Assembly (NCBI RefSeq): GCF_002269125.1
Contig: NZ_NQKI01000008.1
Coordinates: forward strand, 80,808-144,807
Length of the DNA: 64,000 nucleotides
From: Pseudomonas lundensis
GTDB taxonomy: Bacteria > Pseudomonadota > Gammaproteobacteria > Pseudomonadales > Pseudomonadaceae
Reading direction: 5' to 3'
Shown: positions 51,754 through 62,620 of the stretch, piece after piece
Layout of the letters: the number at the start of each line of letters is the position of its first letter
Position numbering within the stretch: position 1 is the first letter of the stretch
Program-made: the position numbers and the translations under genes
The notes under the pieces: generated by a model
What the model was told of the DNA's origin: nothing
Seen by the model: the letters and a program-made list of their open reading frames with translations, nothing else
Databases searched by the model: none

Positions 51754-52394
51754 CGCGTACCGAACACGACCATGGTCTTGCCTTTGACGCTGACCAGGTT
51801 TTGCTCTTCCAGGTCCTTGAGCACACGCCCGACCATCTCCCGCGAACAACCGACAATCCTGCCGATTTCCTGGCGCGTGACTTTGATTTGCATGCCATCA
51901 GGATGAGTCATTGCGTCAGGTTGCTTGCACAATTCAAGCAGGCAGCGTGCAACGCGCCCCGTAACATCAAAAAACGCCAGATCACCGACCTTGCGCGTGG
52001 TGTTACGCAGTCGTTGAGCTATTTGGCCGCTGAGGGCGTACAGAATTTCAGGTTCCTGATGCGCGTATTCCCTGAATTTGGCGTAAGTGATTTCTGCAAC
52101 TTCGCATTCCGTCTTGGCCCGGACCCAGGCACTGCGCGCCTGCTCAAGGCCCGGTTGCTCGAATAACCCCAATTCGCCAATAAAGTCCCCTGCATTGAGG
52201 TAGGCAATGATCATCTCGCGACCGTCGTCGTCTTCGATCACGATGGTCACCGAGCCTTTGACGATGAAGAACAGCGTCTGCGAGCGTTCACCGGCACAAA
52301 TGATGTTGCTTTTGGCTTGATAACGCTTGCGTTGGCAATGAGTCAGAAATTTGTCGAGGTTTTTGATCTTGGGTATGGGAGTAAGGGCAACCAT
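51750..52394 (-). CDS. vfr: cAMP-binding transcriptional regulator Vfr
   Basis: 214 residues from ATG 52394, matching Vfr of P. aeruginosa in length; the frame runs eight codons further left. The N-terminal cyclic-nucleotide domain shows [10 protein letters not shown] near residue 70 and [12 protein letters not shown] around the ribose and phosphate contacts; the C-terminal helix-turn-helix is [20 protein letters not shown] near 170. A CRP homologue that controls virulence, motility and quorum genes in P. aeruginosa. Tandem TGGCGCCA sites lie 65-90 bases upstream. Confidence 0.97.
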   Translation of the reverse strand: MVALTPIPKIKNLDKFLTHCQRKRYQAKSNIICAGERSQTLFFIVKGSVTIVIEDDDGREMIIAYLNAGDFIGELGLFEQPGLEQARSAWVRAKTECEVAEITYAKFREYAHQEPEILYALSGQIAQRLRNTTRKVGDLAFFDVTGRVARCLLELCKQPDAMTHPDGMQIKVTRQEIGRIVGCSREMVGRVLKDLEEQNLVSVKGKTMVVFGTR

Positions 52395-52459
52395 GGTTGT
52401 GTCCCGTAAAGCCTGCACGGTAAGGGTCAGATCTATTTTTATATAGAGCGCTTGCCGGC

Positions 52460-52484
52460 TTGGCGCCAGCTAATTGGCGCCAGC
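52460..52484. repeat. Tandem TTGGCGCCAGC sites upstream of vfr
   Basis: TTGGCGCCAGC occurs at 52460-52470 and again at 52474-52484, separated by TAA; each contains the palindrome TGGCGCCA. A third copy of its core in the other direction (GCTGGCGCC) lies at about 52583-52591, next to the divergent OsmC-family gene. The spacing suggests a protein binding site shared by both promoters. Confidence 0.55.
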
Positions 52485-52617
52485 TTAACAGACGAATTCT
52501 TTACCTAATGCAGAAATTTCCTTGAACGCTGTAAGACAAACCCTCGCTGGCGGTCGGTCATCGAATTTAGGCGCTGTGATAAGCTGGCGCCCCTTTTAAG
52601 ACAGTGGAGTCTGAGCG

Positions 52618-53040
52618 ATGAAGGCACGCATTCAATGGGCGGGCGAGGCCATGTTTTTGGGCGAATCGGGCAGTGGCCACGTCGTCGTCATGGACGGGCC
52701 TCCAGAAAGCGGCGGCCGGAACCTGGGTGTGCGTCCCATGGAGATGCTGCTGCTGGGCCTTGGCGGTTGCAGCAACTTTGATGTGGTGAGCATTCTCAAG
52801 AAATCGCGTCAGGCAGTCGAAAGCTGCGAGGCGTTCCTGGATGCGGAGCGCGCCACTGAAGACCCGAAAGTGTTCACCAAGATCCACCTGCACTTCGTGG
52901 TCAAGGGCCGTGGGCTGAAAGAGCCACAGGTCAAACGTGCGATCGAACTGTCTGCCGAGAAGTATTGCTCGGCGTCGATCATGCTGGGCGCGGCCGGGGT
53001 CGCCATCAGCCATGACTACGAAATAATCGAACTGGGCTGA
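52618..53040 (+). CDS. OsmC family protein
   Basis: 140 residues. OsmC/Ohr-type peroxidase fold with two Cys in GGCSNFDVVSIL near residue 44 and EKYCSASIM near 120, the positions used by family members to reduce organic hydroperoxides. Some YhfA-like members have unclear roles. The start ATG 52618 is preceded by GGAG about eight bases upstream. Divergent from vfr. Confidence 0.9.
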   Translation: MKARIQWAGEAMFLGESGSGHVVVMDGPPESGGRNLGVRPMEMLLLGLGGCSNFDVVSILKKSRQAVESCEAFLDAERATEDPKVFTKIHLHFVVKGRGLKEPQVKRAIELSAEKYCSASIMLGAAGVAISHDYEIIELG

Positions 53041-53280
53041 GTGGACATTCAATTTTCATAAAAGCATTGCAGACTCTGGCGATCAGTCGCTGACGTCTGC
53101 ATAATGCGCCACTTTTTTAAGGGTCGTGGCGGGGAATCATCCCGGCGGCGGGTCCGAACAGATAACCAAAATCGCCATCGCGAAGAGGTGTTAACCGTCC
53201 TACGCAGGTGCGTCCCACGCACTTGACGGGCATGCTGGATCACGCGGCCGAGCCGCATCGACATAGAGAGTTTTATTACG
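53041..53280. other. Upstream region of speD, no gene seen
   Basis: 240 bases between the OsmC-family gene and speD. A weak promoter candidate is CATAAT at 53100-53105. GCAGAC (53070-53075) and GTCTGC (53095-53100) form an inverted repeat around it. No ORF of note is present. The long leader could carry polyamine-responsive control, but I see no clear structure for that. Confidence 0.35.
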
Positions 53281-54072
53281 GTGAAAAGCAAACTCAAGCT
53301 CCACGGGTTCAATAACCTGACAAAGACCTTGAGCTTCAACATCTATGACATCTGCTATGCGGAAACCCCGCAAGACCAGCAGGCATACGTTGAGTACATC
53401 AATCAAGAGTACGACGCAGAACGCCTGACGCAGATCCTTACAGATGTGGTTGATATCATTGGTGCCAACATCCTGAACATCGCCCGTCAGGATTACGATC
53501 CCCAAGGCGCCAGCGTGACTATTCTGATTTCCGAGCAGCCGGTAACACCTACCGAAAGCCAGATCGAAGAATCCCCAGGCCCGCTGCCAGAGACCATTTT
53601 GGGTCACCTCGACAAAAGTCATATCACGGTGCATACCTATCCGGAGATTCATCCGGTGGACGGCATCGCGACGTTCCGTGTGGACATCGACGTGTCGACG
53701 TGCGGCGTTATTTCACCGCTTAAAGCTCTCAACTATCTGATCCATCAGTTTGATTCGGATATCGTGACGGTCGACTATCGCGTGCGCGGCTTTACCCGTG
53801 ACGTGGAAGGCAAAAAGCACTTTATCGATCATGAGATCAATTCGATCCAGAACTACCTCTCCGAAGACACGCGCGACGGTTATCAAATGACTGACGTGAA
53901 TGTGTACCAAGAGAACCTGTTTCATACCAAGATGCTGCTCAAGGACTTCGAACTGGATAATTACCTGTTCGGCGATGCCACGAGCAACCTTTCGACCGAG
54001 CAGCGCGCTCAGGTCACTGAGCGTGTGAAGCACGAAATGCTCGAAATCTTTTACGCGCGCAACATGTCGTAA
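53281..54072 (+). CDS. speD: S-adenosylmethionine decarboxylase proenzyme (E. coli type)
   Basis: 263 residues from a GTG start at 53281, which gives the normal length and N-terminus ([20 protein letters not shown]). It decarboxylates SAM to provide the aminopropyl donor for spermidine. The self-cleavage site that creates the pyruvoyl group is in [13 protein letters not shown] near residue 113 (between Lys and Ser). Followed by a strong terminator. Confidence 0.97.
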   Translation: MKSKLKLHGFNNLTKTLSFNIYDICYAETPQDQQAYVEYINQEYDAERLTQILTDVVDIIGANILNIARQDYDPQGASVTILISEQPVTPTESQIEESPGPLPETILGHLDKSHITVHTYPEIHPVDGIATFRVDIDVSTCGVISPLKALNYLIHQFDSDIVTVDYRVRGFTRDVEGKKHFIDHEINSIQNYLSEDTRDGYQMTDVNVYQENLFHTKMLLKDFELDNYLFGDATSNLSTEQRAQVTERVKHEMLEIFYARNMS

Positions 54073-54084
54073 GCAGCGAGCATC

Positions 54085-54122
54085 AAAAAAAGGCGGCTAC
54101 CGTGAGGTAAGCCGCCTTTTTT
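54085..54122. terminator. Bidirectional terminator between speD and coq7
   Basis: AAAAAAGGCGGCT and AGCCGCCTTTTTT pair, with a further ACC/GGT extension after one bulged base, around a GTGA loop. A and T runs on both sides let it stop speD (plus) and coq7 (minus) transcripts. Confidence 0.9.
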
Positions 54123-54145
54123 GTGCGTACGTTGCGCGAGGGCGA

Positions 54146-54793
54146 TTAAATGCGGTAGGTGCTTTTGGTCATGACTTTTGCCATCAGGCTCATGCCAAAC
54201 TTCACGGGTGCCGGGAAACGATAACCGCCAGCGTCCAGGGCGGATTCAGCATGGTGTTCTTCGTCGATGCGCATTTGTTCAAGAATGGCCCGCGACTTTT
54301 CATCCTCGGGCGGCAGTTGCGCCAAGTGTTCGTTCAAGTGCTTGCACACTTGATCTTCGGTTGCGGCGACGAAACCCAGGCTGACCTTGTCGCTGATCAG
54401 ACCCGCCACCGCGCCAATTCCGAAAGACATGCCGTAAAACAGCGGGTTTAGCACGCTCGGATGGCTTCCCAGTTGGCGAATACGTTGTTCGCACCAGGCC
54501 AGGTGATCGATTTCTTCTTCAGCGGCATGTTCCATGGCTTCGCGCACATGCGGCAGTTTGGCGGTCAGGGCCTGGCCCTGATACAAGGCCTGGGCGCAGA
54601 CTTCGCCGGTATGGTTAATCCGCATGAGGCCCGCCACATGACGCGTGGCCTGTTCCCCCAGAGGGTTTTCAGGTTTGACGATGGCAGGCGAGGGGCGATA
54701 CGGCTGGCCACTGAAAGGCAGCAAGGTGCGCATTGCGGTATCAGCTTGTAACAGAAGACGGTCAATCGGCGAGTAGTGACGTTGGGTAGTCAT
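54146..54793 (-). CDS. coq7: 3-demethoxyubiquinol 3-hydroxylase Coq7
   Basis: 215 residues. Hydroxylates the ring in ubiquinone synthesis. A di-iron helical protein: [17 protein letters not shown] near residue 58, [14 protein letters not shown] near 90 and [12 protein letters not shown] near 170 supply the Glu and His ligands. It occurs next to speD in other pseudomonads. Ends near the speD terminator. Confidence 0.96.
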   Translation of the reverse strand: MTTQRHYSPIDRLLLQADTAMRTLLPFSGQPYRPSPAIVKPENPLGEQATRHVAGLMRINHTGEVCAQALYQGQALTAKLPHVREAMEHAAEEEIDHLAWCEQRIRQLGSHPSVLNPLFYGMSFGIGAVAGLISDKVSLGFVAATEDQVCKHLNEHLAQLPPEDEKSRAILEQMRIDEEHHAESALDAGGYRFPAPVKFGMSLMAKVMTKSTYRI

Positions 54794-54911
54794 GCTTACC
54801 TCCGGGAAAAATCACGGCGGCCAGTTTACCCCAATCGGGCAGGCAAGGTTTGCGTTGGATCATGGGCAAGCGCGGGAGCGTTTGGCGTTCCCGCACAAGA
54901 TTGTCGCTGAA

Positions 54912-55250
54912 TCAGCCCGGAGGCCAGTTCATTTGGCGCTGACCCAGCACATGCATATGGATGTGGTAAACCGTTTGGCCGCCATCTTCATTGCAGTTCA
55001 TGACAACGCGAAAACCCTTCTCGCAGCCTTGTTCCACGGCCAGACGCTGGGCGGTGAACAAAATATGACCGGCCAGTGCTTTGTCTTCTTCGGTCAGGTC
55101 GTTGAGGGTGCGAATTGGTTTTTTCGGAATGACCAGAAAATGCACAGGCGCTTGTGGCGCAATGTCGTGAAAGGCCAGTACCTGATCATCTTCGTAGATG
55201 ATCTTCGCGGGTATTTCACGGTTGATGATCTTGGTGAACAGAGTATCCAA
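54912..55250 (-). CDS. HIT family nucleotide hydrolase
   Basis: 112 residues, HinT-like. The histidine triad is seen as VYHIHMHVLG near residue 95, and DDQVLAFHDIAPQAPVHFLV matches the N-terminal fold. Such proteins hydrolyse purine nucleotide phosphoramidates. Physiological role here unknown. It lies between coq7 and an SDR gene on the same strand. Confidence 0.95.
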   Translation of the reverse strand: MDTLFTKIINREIPAKIIYEDDQVLAFHDIAPQAPVHFLVIPKKPIRTLNDLTEEDKALAGHILFTAQRLAVEQGCEKGFRVVMNCNEDGGQTVYHIHMHVLGQRQMNWPPG

Positions 55251-55316
55251 AGCTGTATCTCCGTAAGTGAAGTCTGTTCTGAGTGTACTCAGGGGATCGT
55301 TGGGCGGCCAGCTACC

Positions 55317-56105
55317 TTAACGAGGACAGTACGACTTGTTAACCGAGGCGGCGATTTTGCGTGTCATCCAGCGCGACAGTACGCGAGGCACACGGGTCAG
55401 CCAGCGATTTCGCCAGCCCGGCATGATGATGGCCTTGTTCTTTTCAAGTGCGCGTACGGTATAGAGCGCGACTTCTTCGGGGCTCAGTGCATGACGATTG
55501 TGTTTGAGGGGTTCGGCGTTCATGTTCGCTGCCTCAAAAAAACCGGTGCGGGTGATGCCGGGGCAGAGCACTGACACCTTGATCCCGGTTTTCTTGACCT
55601 CTTCGCGCAAACCCTCCGAAAAGTGCAGTACATACGCTTTACTCGCGAAGTAGGTGCTCAACCAAGGACCCGGCTGATACGCCGCGATCGATGAAACGTT
55701 CAGGATCTGCCCGCCGCCCTGTACCGCCATCATATTGCCGATGGCGTGGCACAGCCGAGTAAGTGCAAGCACATTGAGTTCGATCAAGTCTTGCTCAGCG
55801 CTCCAGTCGTGCGCCAGGAAAGGACCGCAGGTGCCGATCCCCGCGCAATTGATCAGCAAATCAATCTGTCTGTCACCTTCTTCCAGCTCCAGCAGGAAGC
55901 CCGACAACCTCAGTGGCTCACCCAAATCGCAGGCGCGGATCAGCACTTCTACGCCAAAGCGCTGAGTGAATTCGAGGGCGATGGCCTCCAGTGCATCCCG
56001 TTGGCGGGCAACCAGGATCAAACTGCGCCCGCGACGGGCAAGGGCTTCTGCCAGGGCCAGGCCAATGCCGCTTGAGGCGCCAGTGATCAAAGCGTAACGG
56101 GTCAT
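55317..56105 (-). CDS. Short-chain dehydrogenase/reductase
   Basis: 262 residues from ATG 56105 (GGAG six bases upstream; a second ATG four codons earlier lacks one). Classical SDR: GASSGIGLALAEALARRG near residue 8 binds the cofactor, NCAGIG near 90, and the catalytic Ser and YFASKAYV near 155. The C-terminus after about 225 is basic and may contact membrane. Substrate unknown. Confidence 0.93.
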   Translation of the reverse strand: MTRYALITGASSGIGLALAEALARRGRSLILVARQRDALEAIALEFTQRFGVEVLIRACDLGEPLRLSGFLLELEEGDRQIDLLINCAGIGTCGPFLAHDWSAEQDLIELNVLALTRLCHAIGNMMAVQGGGQILNVSSIAAYQPGPWLSTYFASKAYVLHFSEGLREEVKKTGIKVSVLCPGITRTGFFEAANMNAEPLKHNRHALSPEEVALYTVRALEKNKAIIMPGWRNRWLTRVPRVLSRWMTRKIAASVNKSYCPR

Positions 56106-56181
56106 GCTGTTCTCCATCGCAACGGTTCAGTCCGGTGACAATGATGTCCCTGGCGTTAGCGCGTTTATTAAAAAGCGCAGT

Positions 56182-56697
56182 CTACAGGCTGTTGGTGCTG
56201 GCTGCGTTGATGAACGAGGCCGCGAGGCCAAGTGTGAAGGCGAGGATTGTCGCGATTATTGAAAGGATCGCAAGAGTGATCGAAACCCAGGCCAGGACTT
56301 TGACTGCAGTGCTGTTAGGGGGAGGTGGCGGACCATACTGATTCGGCCCCGTTGTACCCGGCATCAATATCAGCATGAAGGAGAGAATCAGGGTCGCGAC
56401 GGGCACAAGATGCAGCAAGAGCATCCACGCTGACCAATTGAGGTCATGCAGGCGCTGCGCGCTTATTCTCAGGCTGATAATCAAATAGGCCAGCATCACC
56501 GTCAGGCTGCAGGTGATCCCCAATGTGTAGGAAATGTGGGTTATCAGCATGGACGGGATGAGGACGGCGCCAGCGATTGCCGTGAGCACCAGTGTCCACG
56601 CCAGCATTCGCATACGGCCAATGCGACCGTTGAACCCCAATGGATCCAGCGTGCCGTAAACCGCTTGAGGTGATTTTTCCAGGCTAATTTCTGGCAT
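56182..56697 (-). CDS. DUF805 family membrane protein
   Basis: 171 residues. About four membrane helices; family features are GFNGRIGRMRML near residue 18 and SAQRLHDLNWSAWMLL near 80, followed by GPNQYGPPPPPN near 125. Function unknown; it acts in the inner membrane by topology. A terminator at 56728-56750 separates it from the preceding nitronate monooxygenase, so it probably has its own promoter. Confidence 0.85.
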   Translation of the reverse strand: MPEISLEKSPQAVYGTLDPLGFNGRIGRMRMLAWTLVLTAIAGAVLIPSMLITHISYTLGITCSLTVMLAYLIISLRISAQRLHDLNWSAWMLLLHLVPVATLILSFMLILMPGTTGPNQYGPPPPPNSTAVKVLAWVSITLAILSIIATILAFTLGLAASFINAASTNSL

Positions 56698-56727
56698 TAC
56701 TACTTCCTTGTCCGGTAGCTAAAAATT

Positions 56728-56750
56728 AAAGCCCGCCGAGTGGCGGGCTT
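56728..56750 (-). terminator. Terminator after the nitronate monooxygenase gene
   Basis: AAGCCCGCC and GGCGGGCTT form a perfect 9-bp stem with a four-base loop; on the minus strand it is followed by TTAATTTTTA. It sits eight bases past the stop of the gene at 56758. Confidence 0.85.
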
Positions 56751-56757
56751 CGCTGTT

Positions 56758-57723
56758 TCAACGGTGCGGCCAATGCTCGGATAGCCGTTGAGTTTCGCTT
56801 AACGCCTGACGGTATTCTTCTTCCAGGCGTGCGATCAGCTCATCTGTTGAAGGCAAGTCGGAAATTTCGCCTACGCCCTGACCTGCCGACCACACGGTTT
56901 TCCAGGCTTTGGCTTCATCACTGAGCGGTTTCAGTTTGTTTCCTGACTCCGTTTTGCTTTGCAACGCCGCCAAGTCATAGCCGGCGTTTTCAAGACTTTG
57001 CCGCATAAAGCTGGCAGGTACGCCTGACACGGCCGGGGTGTGGATGATATCGGCCGCGTGGGATGCGAGCAGCATCTCTTTATAAGCCTCAGGAGCATGG
57101 CTTTCGCAGGTTCCGATAAAGCGCGTGCCCATGTAAGCCAAATCGGCGCCGATTGTTTGAGCTGCCAATATCTCGTGGCCATGGTTCAGGCAGCCTGCGA
57201 GAAGGAGCGTTTTGTCGAAGAACTGGCGTATTTCTGCTGCCAGGGCGAAAGGGCTCCAAGTGCCCGCATGCCCACCTGCGCCAGCAGCGACGGCAATCAA
57301 GCCATCTACACCTGCTTGCGCGGCCTTTTCGGCGTGACGGCGGGTGGTGACATCATGGAAGACCACGCCGCCATAGCTGTGAACGGCGTCGACCACCTCT
57401 TTGACGGCGCCCAGGCTGGTGATCACGATGGGCACTTTGTGCTCGACGCAAATGGCAAGGTCTGCTTCAAGCCGCGGGTTGCTGTTGTGCACGATCAGGT
57501 TCACAGCGTAGGGCGCCGGGTTATCCAGCAGCGTAAGGCCTGCTTCGATTTCCTCCAGCCAGGCCTTGAACCCCAGGCTGTCGCGCTGGTTCAGTGCCGG
57601 GAAACTACCGACTACGCCATTACGGCAACAGGCAAGTACCAGTTGCGGGTTGGAAATCAGAAACATCGGCGCGGCCACCACCGGCAGGCGTAAGCGTTGT
57701 TCAAGCAGAGCAGGCAGTGACAT
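56758..57723 (-). CDS. Nitronate monooxygenase family flavoprotein
   Basis: 321 residues, TIM-barrel FMN enzyme. Seen: PVVAAPMFLIS near residue 15, HDVTTRRHAEKA near 125, AVAAGAGGHAG near 145 (FMN-phosphate loop with the catalytic His region) and MGTRFIGT near 200. Oxidises alkyl nitronates such as propionate-3-nitronate in related enzymes. The gene order after hemJ matches PA0660 in PAO1, from memory. Confidence 0.93.
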   Translation of the reverse strand: MSLPALLEQRLRLPVVAAPMFLISNPQLVLACCRNGVVGSFPALNQRDSLGFKAWLEEIEAGLTLLDNPAPYAVNLIVHNSNPRLEADLAICVEHKVPIVITSLGAVKEVVDAVHSYGGVVFHDVTTRRHAEKAAQAGVDGLIAVAAGAGGHAGTWSPFALAAEIRQFFDKTLLLAGCLNHGHEILAAQTIGADLAYMGTRFIGTCESHAPEAYKEMLLASHAADIIHTPAVSGVPASFMRQSLENAGYDLAALQSKTESGNKLKPLSDEAKAWKTVWSAGQGVGEISDLPSTDELIARLEEEYRQALSETQRLSEHWPHR

Positions 57724-57753
57724 CGGATAACCTCGTTGAAAGATGGGATGCAG

Positions 57754-58182
57754 TTAGAACGGTTTGACCACCGCCAGAATGACGATAGCGATCAGAAACA
57801 GAACAGGTACTTCGTTGAACCAGCGGAAGTACACATGGCTGCGGGTATTTTCTCCTCGGGCGAAGCGTTTAACCTGTGCGCCACACATATGGTGATAGCC
57901 GATCAGCAGCACCACCAATGTCAATTTGGCATGCATCCAGCCCTGGCTGAAGTAGCCGCCAGGGTTAAGGCTGATCAACCAGCCGCCAAAAATGATTGTG
58001 GCGATCATCGCGGGTCCCATGATGCCCCGATACAGCTTGCGCTCCATTACGCTGAATCGCTCTTTGCTGACGGAATCTTCGCTTTGTGCGTGGTAAACAA
58101 ACAGGCGAGGCAGGTAAAACAGGCCAGCAAACCAACAGACGATGCTGATGATGTGGAAGGCTTTTAGCCATAGATAAAGCAT
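57754..58182 (-). CDS. hemJ: Protoporphyrinogen IX oxidase HemJ
   Basis: 142 residues, four membrane helices, UPF0093/HemJ family. Conserved HIISIVCWFAGLFYLPRLFVYH at the N-terminus holds the heme-ligand His and the RLFVYH motif; a second His is in GWMHAKL near residue 85. It performs a late step in heme synthesis. Divergent from argC, with about 130 bases between the starts. Confidence 0.93.
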   Translation of the reverse strand: MLYLWLKAFHIISIVCWFAGLFYLPRLFVYHAQSEDSVSKERFSVMERKLYRGIMGPAMIATIIFGGWLISLNPGGYFSQGWMHAKLTLVVLLIGYHHMCGAQVKRFARGENTRSHVYFRWFNEVPVLFLIAIVILAVVKPF

Positions 58183-58316
58183 TTTTAGTTATTCCCAGGT
58201 TCACGGTAGATCAAATAGTAGTAGTAGAGCGTCTGTGAGTCACCTTGGCGGTTGTCGCAGGGACGCGCTGTCCCTATTATCGAGGGCTTTCCAGTGGGTT
58301 CGTTGAGGGGCAGGTT

Positions 58317-59351
58317 ATGGTCAAGGTCGGTATTGTCGGCGGCACGGGTTACACCGGGGTCGAATTGCTGCGTTTGCTGGCACAGCATCCGCAGGCTGAA
58401 GTGGTGGTGATCACTTCTCGATCCGAAGCGGGCCTGCCGGTTGCCGATATGTATCCCAACCTGCGCGGTCATTACGACGGCCTTACCTTTAGCGTGCCGG
58501 ATACTCAGACACTGGCGGCATGTGACGTGGTTTTTTTCGCGACGCCGCATGGTGTGGCTCATGCCTTGGCGGGTGAATTGCTTGCGGCAGGTACCAAGGT
58601 GATCGACCTGTCGGCCGATTTTCGTCTGCAAGATGCTGATGAGTGGGCTAAATGGTACGGTCAGCCGCATGGCGCGCCTGAGCTGCTCAAGGAAGCTGTT
58701 TATGGTTTGCCGGAGGTGAATCGTGAACAAATCAGGCAAGCCCGTCTGATTGCTGTGCCGGGTTGTTATCCGACGGCCACCCAGCTAGGTTTTTTACCTC
58801 TGCTGGAAGCTGGCCTTGCCGATACATCGGTGTTGATTGCCGACTGTAAATCGGGCGTCAGCGGGGCTGGTCGAGGCGCTAGTGTAGGTTCTCTATACGC
58901 AGAAACGTCTGAAAGCATGAAGGCTTATGCCGTAAAAGGGCATCGTCACCTGCCTGAAATTCGTCAGGGGTTACGTCGGGCGGCCGGTAAAGATGTCGGG
59001 CTGACATTCGTCCCACATTTGACGCCGATGATTCGCGGGATCCATTCCACGTTGTACGCGACCGTTACCGATCGCTCTGTGGATCTGCAGGCGTTGTTTG
59101 AAAAGCGTTATGCCAATGAGCCTTTTGTGGATGTGATGCCCGCTGGCAGCCACCCTGAAACTCGCAGTGTGCGAGGCGCCAATGTGTGCCGAATCGCTAT
59201 TCACCGCCCGCAAGATGGTGATCTGGTGGTGGTGTTGTCCGTCATCGACAATTTGGTCAAGGGCGCGTCGGGTCAGGCTGTACAGAACATGAATATCCTG
59301 TTTGGTCTGGATGAGCGTTTGGGCCTGTCCCACGCCGGAATGCTGCCTTAA
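58317..59351 (+). CDS. argC: N-acetyl-gamma-glutamyl-phosphate reductase
   Basis: 344 residues from ATG 58317 (GAGGGGCAGG just upstream; the open frame continues 24 codons left). Third step of arginine synthesis. Seen: [20 protein letters not shown] (NADP loop) and the catalytic Cys in [10 protein letters not shown] near residue 150. Usual length for ArgC. Confidence 0.98.
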   Translation: MVKVGIVGGTGYTGVELLRLLAQHPQAEVVVITSRSEAGLPVADMYPNLRGHYDGLTFSVPDTQTLAACDVVFFATPHGVAHALAGELLAAGTKVIDLSADFRLQDADEWAKWYGQPHGAPELLKEAVYGLPEVNREQIRQARLIAVPGCYPTATQLGFLPLLEAGLADTSVLIADCKSGVSGAGRGASVGSLYAETSESMKAYAVKGHRHLPEIRQGLRRAAGKDVGLTFVPHLTPMIRGIHSTLYATVTDRSVDLQALFEKRYANEPFVDVMPAGSHPETRSVRGANVCRIAIHRPQDGDLVVVLSVIDNLVKGASGQAVQNMNILFGLDERLGLSHAGMLP

Positions 59352-59486
59352 CACCAGCAGATATGCTCAAGCGGTAAGTGCCCAGCTTGCCGCTGCTACT
59401 TATGAATAGTTGACCGCTTTTCTAGGAGAAGCGGATAATGCTCGTCATCACGCATTATGGCGGCATAGCGCCGGGAGATAGTCAGC

Positions 59487-59837
59487 ATGAGCGTCGAATC
59501 CTTCACCCCCATGGCTTTGCAATTCACCGAAGGTGCTGCGCACAAGGTGAAGAGCCTGGTCGATGAAGAGGGTAATGATCGTTTGAAGCTGCGCGTATTT
59601 GTGACGGGCGGCGGTTGTTCAGGTTTTCAGTACGGTTTCACGTTTGATGAGGACGTTGCAGACGATGACACTATCGTCGAGCGCGAGGGTGTGAGCCTGG
59701 TGGTTGACCCAATGAGCTTCCAGTACCTGGCGGGTGCTGAGGTGGACTATCAGGAAGGTCTGGAAGGTTCGCGTTTTGTGATCAAGAACCCGAATGCCAC
59801 TACGACCTGTGGTTGTGGCTCGTCATTCTCGATTTGA
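59487..59837 (+). CDS. erpA: Iron-sulfur insertion protein ErpA
   Basis: 116 residues, A-type Fe-S carrier. The three ligand Cys are in GGGCSGFQY near residue 42 and TTCGCGSSF at the end. It delivers clusters to apo-enzymes including those of isoprenoid synthesis in E. coli. GGGAG lies a few bases before ATG 59487. Followed by a terminator. Confidence 0.97.
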   Translation: MSVESFTPMALQFTEGAAHKVKSLVDEEGNDRLKLRVFVTGGGCSGFQYGFTFDEDVADDDTIVEREGVSLVVDPMSFQYLAGAEVDYQEGLEGSRFVIKNPNATTTCGCGSSFSI

Positions 59838-59857
59838 TCGGGTAGTAGAAGCACGCT

Positions 59858-59884
59858 AAACGCCGCGTCGATACGCGGCGTTTT
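59858..59884 (+). terminator. Terminator after erpA
   Basis: AACGCCGCGT and ACGCGGCGTT form a perfect 10-bp stem with a four-base loop, followed by TT. It lies about 20 bases past the erpA stop. The T-run is short, but the stem is strong; it may also serve the converging anmK transcript. Confidence 0.8.
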
Positions 59885-59911
59885 GCTGTCTGCCGTTTAT
59901 GGAGTGGGTGT

Positions 59912-61006
<1,095 letters not shown>

Positions 61007-62407
61007 TTAGCGCTTGCTCGAAGCAAGCATTGTGGCTTTTTCCTGATTCATGCGGGCCATTAACGGTTGGCTCTGTTGCATGAACCGGGCGCGTTCATTT
61101 TTGGCAATCGGGTCAGCCATTGGCAGCTTTTGCCCAAGCGGGTCAACGTGGACGCCGTTGACCTGAAACTCATAGTGCAAGTGCGGACCTGTCGACAGGC
61201 CGGTGGTGCCAATGTAGCCAATCACTTGCCCCTGCTTGACGGAGCCGCCAGTTTTGACGCCTTTGGCAAACCCCTGCATGTGCCCATAAAGCGTGCGATA
61301 TGTGTTGCCGTGCTGAATGATCACGGTGTTGCCGTAACCACCGCGCCGGCCTGCAAGTAACACTTTGCCATCGCCAGCGGCCTTGATGGGAGTGCCGCGT
61401 GGAGCAGCATAATCCACGCCTTTGTGAGCACGAATTTTGTTCAGGATCGGGTGTTTGCGCCCGGAAGAAAAGCGTGAGCTGATGCGGGCAAAATCTACCG
61501 GTGTGCGGATGAATGCCTTGCGCATGCTATTGCCATCAGCCGTGTAGTAATTGCTGATGCCCTGCTTGTTGGTGTAGCGAACGGCTGTATAGGTCTTGCC
61601 GCGGTTGGTGAAACGTGCAGACAAGATGTTGCCAGTACCCACTGTTTTCCCGTTGACCACTTTTTGCTCGTAGATAACCTCAAACTGGTCACCTGGACGA
61701 ATGTCTTGGGCAAAGTCGATGTCATAACCGAATACTTTGGCCATATCCATCGTCATGCTGTGGGGCAGGCCGGCACGCTGACCGGAAGCAGAAAGCGAGC
61801 TGCTGATTACGCCGTGAACGTAAGCTGTGCGCACTGTCGGCTGCGCAGTAACACGGCGAAACGAATACCCTTTTGCTGTCTTGCTCAGGGTGATTGTTTC
61901 AAGATCGCTGACGCGGCTGTGCAGGTTGTTGAGCTGGCCGTCTGCGCCCATCTCAAACTCTAGTTTCTGGCCATGTTTAAGCTGGCTGAACTGTTTGGCT
62001 TGTTTGTCGCTGGCCAAAACCTCATGCACTGATGAGGCGGGAAGGCCCACCTTCTCAAAAAGCGTAGAGAGCGTGTCACCTTTGGCGACAACTACTTCGC
62101 GGTGGCTCGGCTCTTTCTTGTCTTCAACTTTTGCAGTCGCAGCGGGCGTACTGTCTTGCTGATCTATTTGGGTAAACGGGGCGGGTGTAGCTTCATTTGT
62201 GGCCTGAACGAGTTCGGCGGCGTCTTGATCTTGTGTCAGTTGGTCAGCAGGGGTTTCCAGCTCCAGATTTAGAGTCGTGCGTTTGGCTTCTACTTCGCTG
62301 GAGGGAAACACCAGCAGCGCCAAACTCAATAAGGCTGCGATCCCGCTTGCGGCGAGAAGGTGGGTCTTCGGATAAAGCGGTGGCGCTTTAGGCGGTTGAC
62401 TGGTCAT
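61007..62407 (-). CDS. mepM: LysM/M23 peptidoglycan endopeptidase (MepM type)
   Basis: 466 residues from ATG 62407 (N-terminus MTSQPPKAPPLYPKTHLL; the open frame continues 44 codons but with poor composition). One membrane anchor (about 20-38), a LysM-like segment (VVAKGDTLSTLFEKVGLP, about 106-125), then an M23 zinc metallopeptidase with HKGVDYAAPRGTPIKA near 325 and HLHYEF near 410. Cleaves peptide cross-links during wall growth. Three bases from anmK; divergent from tyrS. Confidence 0.92.
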   Translation of the reverse strand: MTSQPPKAPPLYPKTHLLAASGIAALLSLALLVFPSSEVEAKRTTLNLELETPADQLTQDQDAAELVQATNEATPAPFTQIDQQDSTPAATAKVEDKKEPSHREVVVAKGDTLSTLFEKVGLPASSVHEVLASDKQAKQFSQLKHGQKLEFEMGADGQLNNLHSRVSDLETITLSKTAKGYSFRRVTAQPTVRTAYVHGVISSSLSASGQRAGLPHSMTMDMAKVFGYDIDFAQDIRPGDQFEVIYEQKVVNGKTVGTGNILSARFTNRGKTYTAVRYTNKQGISNYYTADGNSMRKAFIRTPVDFARISSRFSSGRKHPILNKIRAHKGVDYAAPRGTPIKAAGDGKVLLAGRRGGYGNTVIIQHGNTYRTLYGHMQGFAKGVKTGGSVKQGQVIGYIGTTGLSTGPHLHYEFQVNGVHVDPLGQKLPMADPIAKNERARFMQQSQPLMARMNQEKATMLASSKR

Positions 62408-62620
62408 AGGTAATTTGACTTTGAGATAAAGGATGAATTGGAAAAGATGACTGACACGGTGAAGATGAAATAACTGTATAAAATATAACCAAAACGCCCT
62501 TGAAGCAAGTTGACCACACATTAACTGACAGATAGCCACCCGTACGCCTGCCAGAACTTGTATTTAGCGGGTGATCTTGTATGGTTGGATCCCTTTGAAT
62601 TTGAGCCTTACGGGTCTGAT

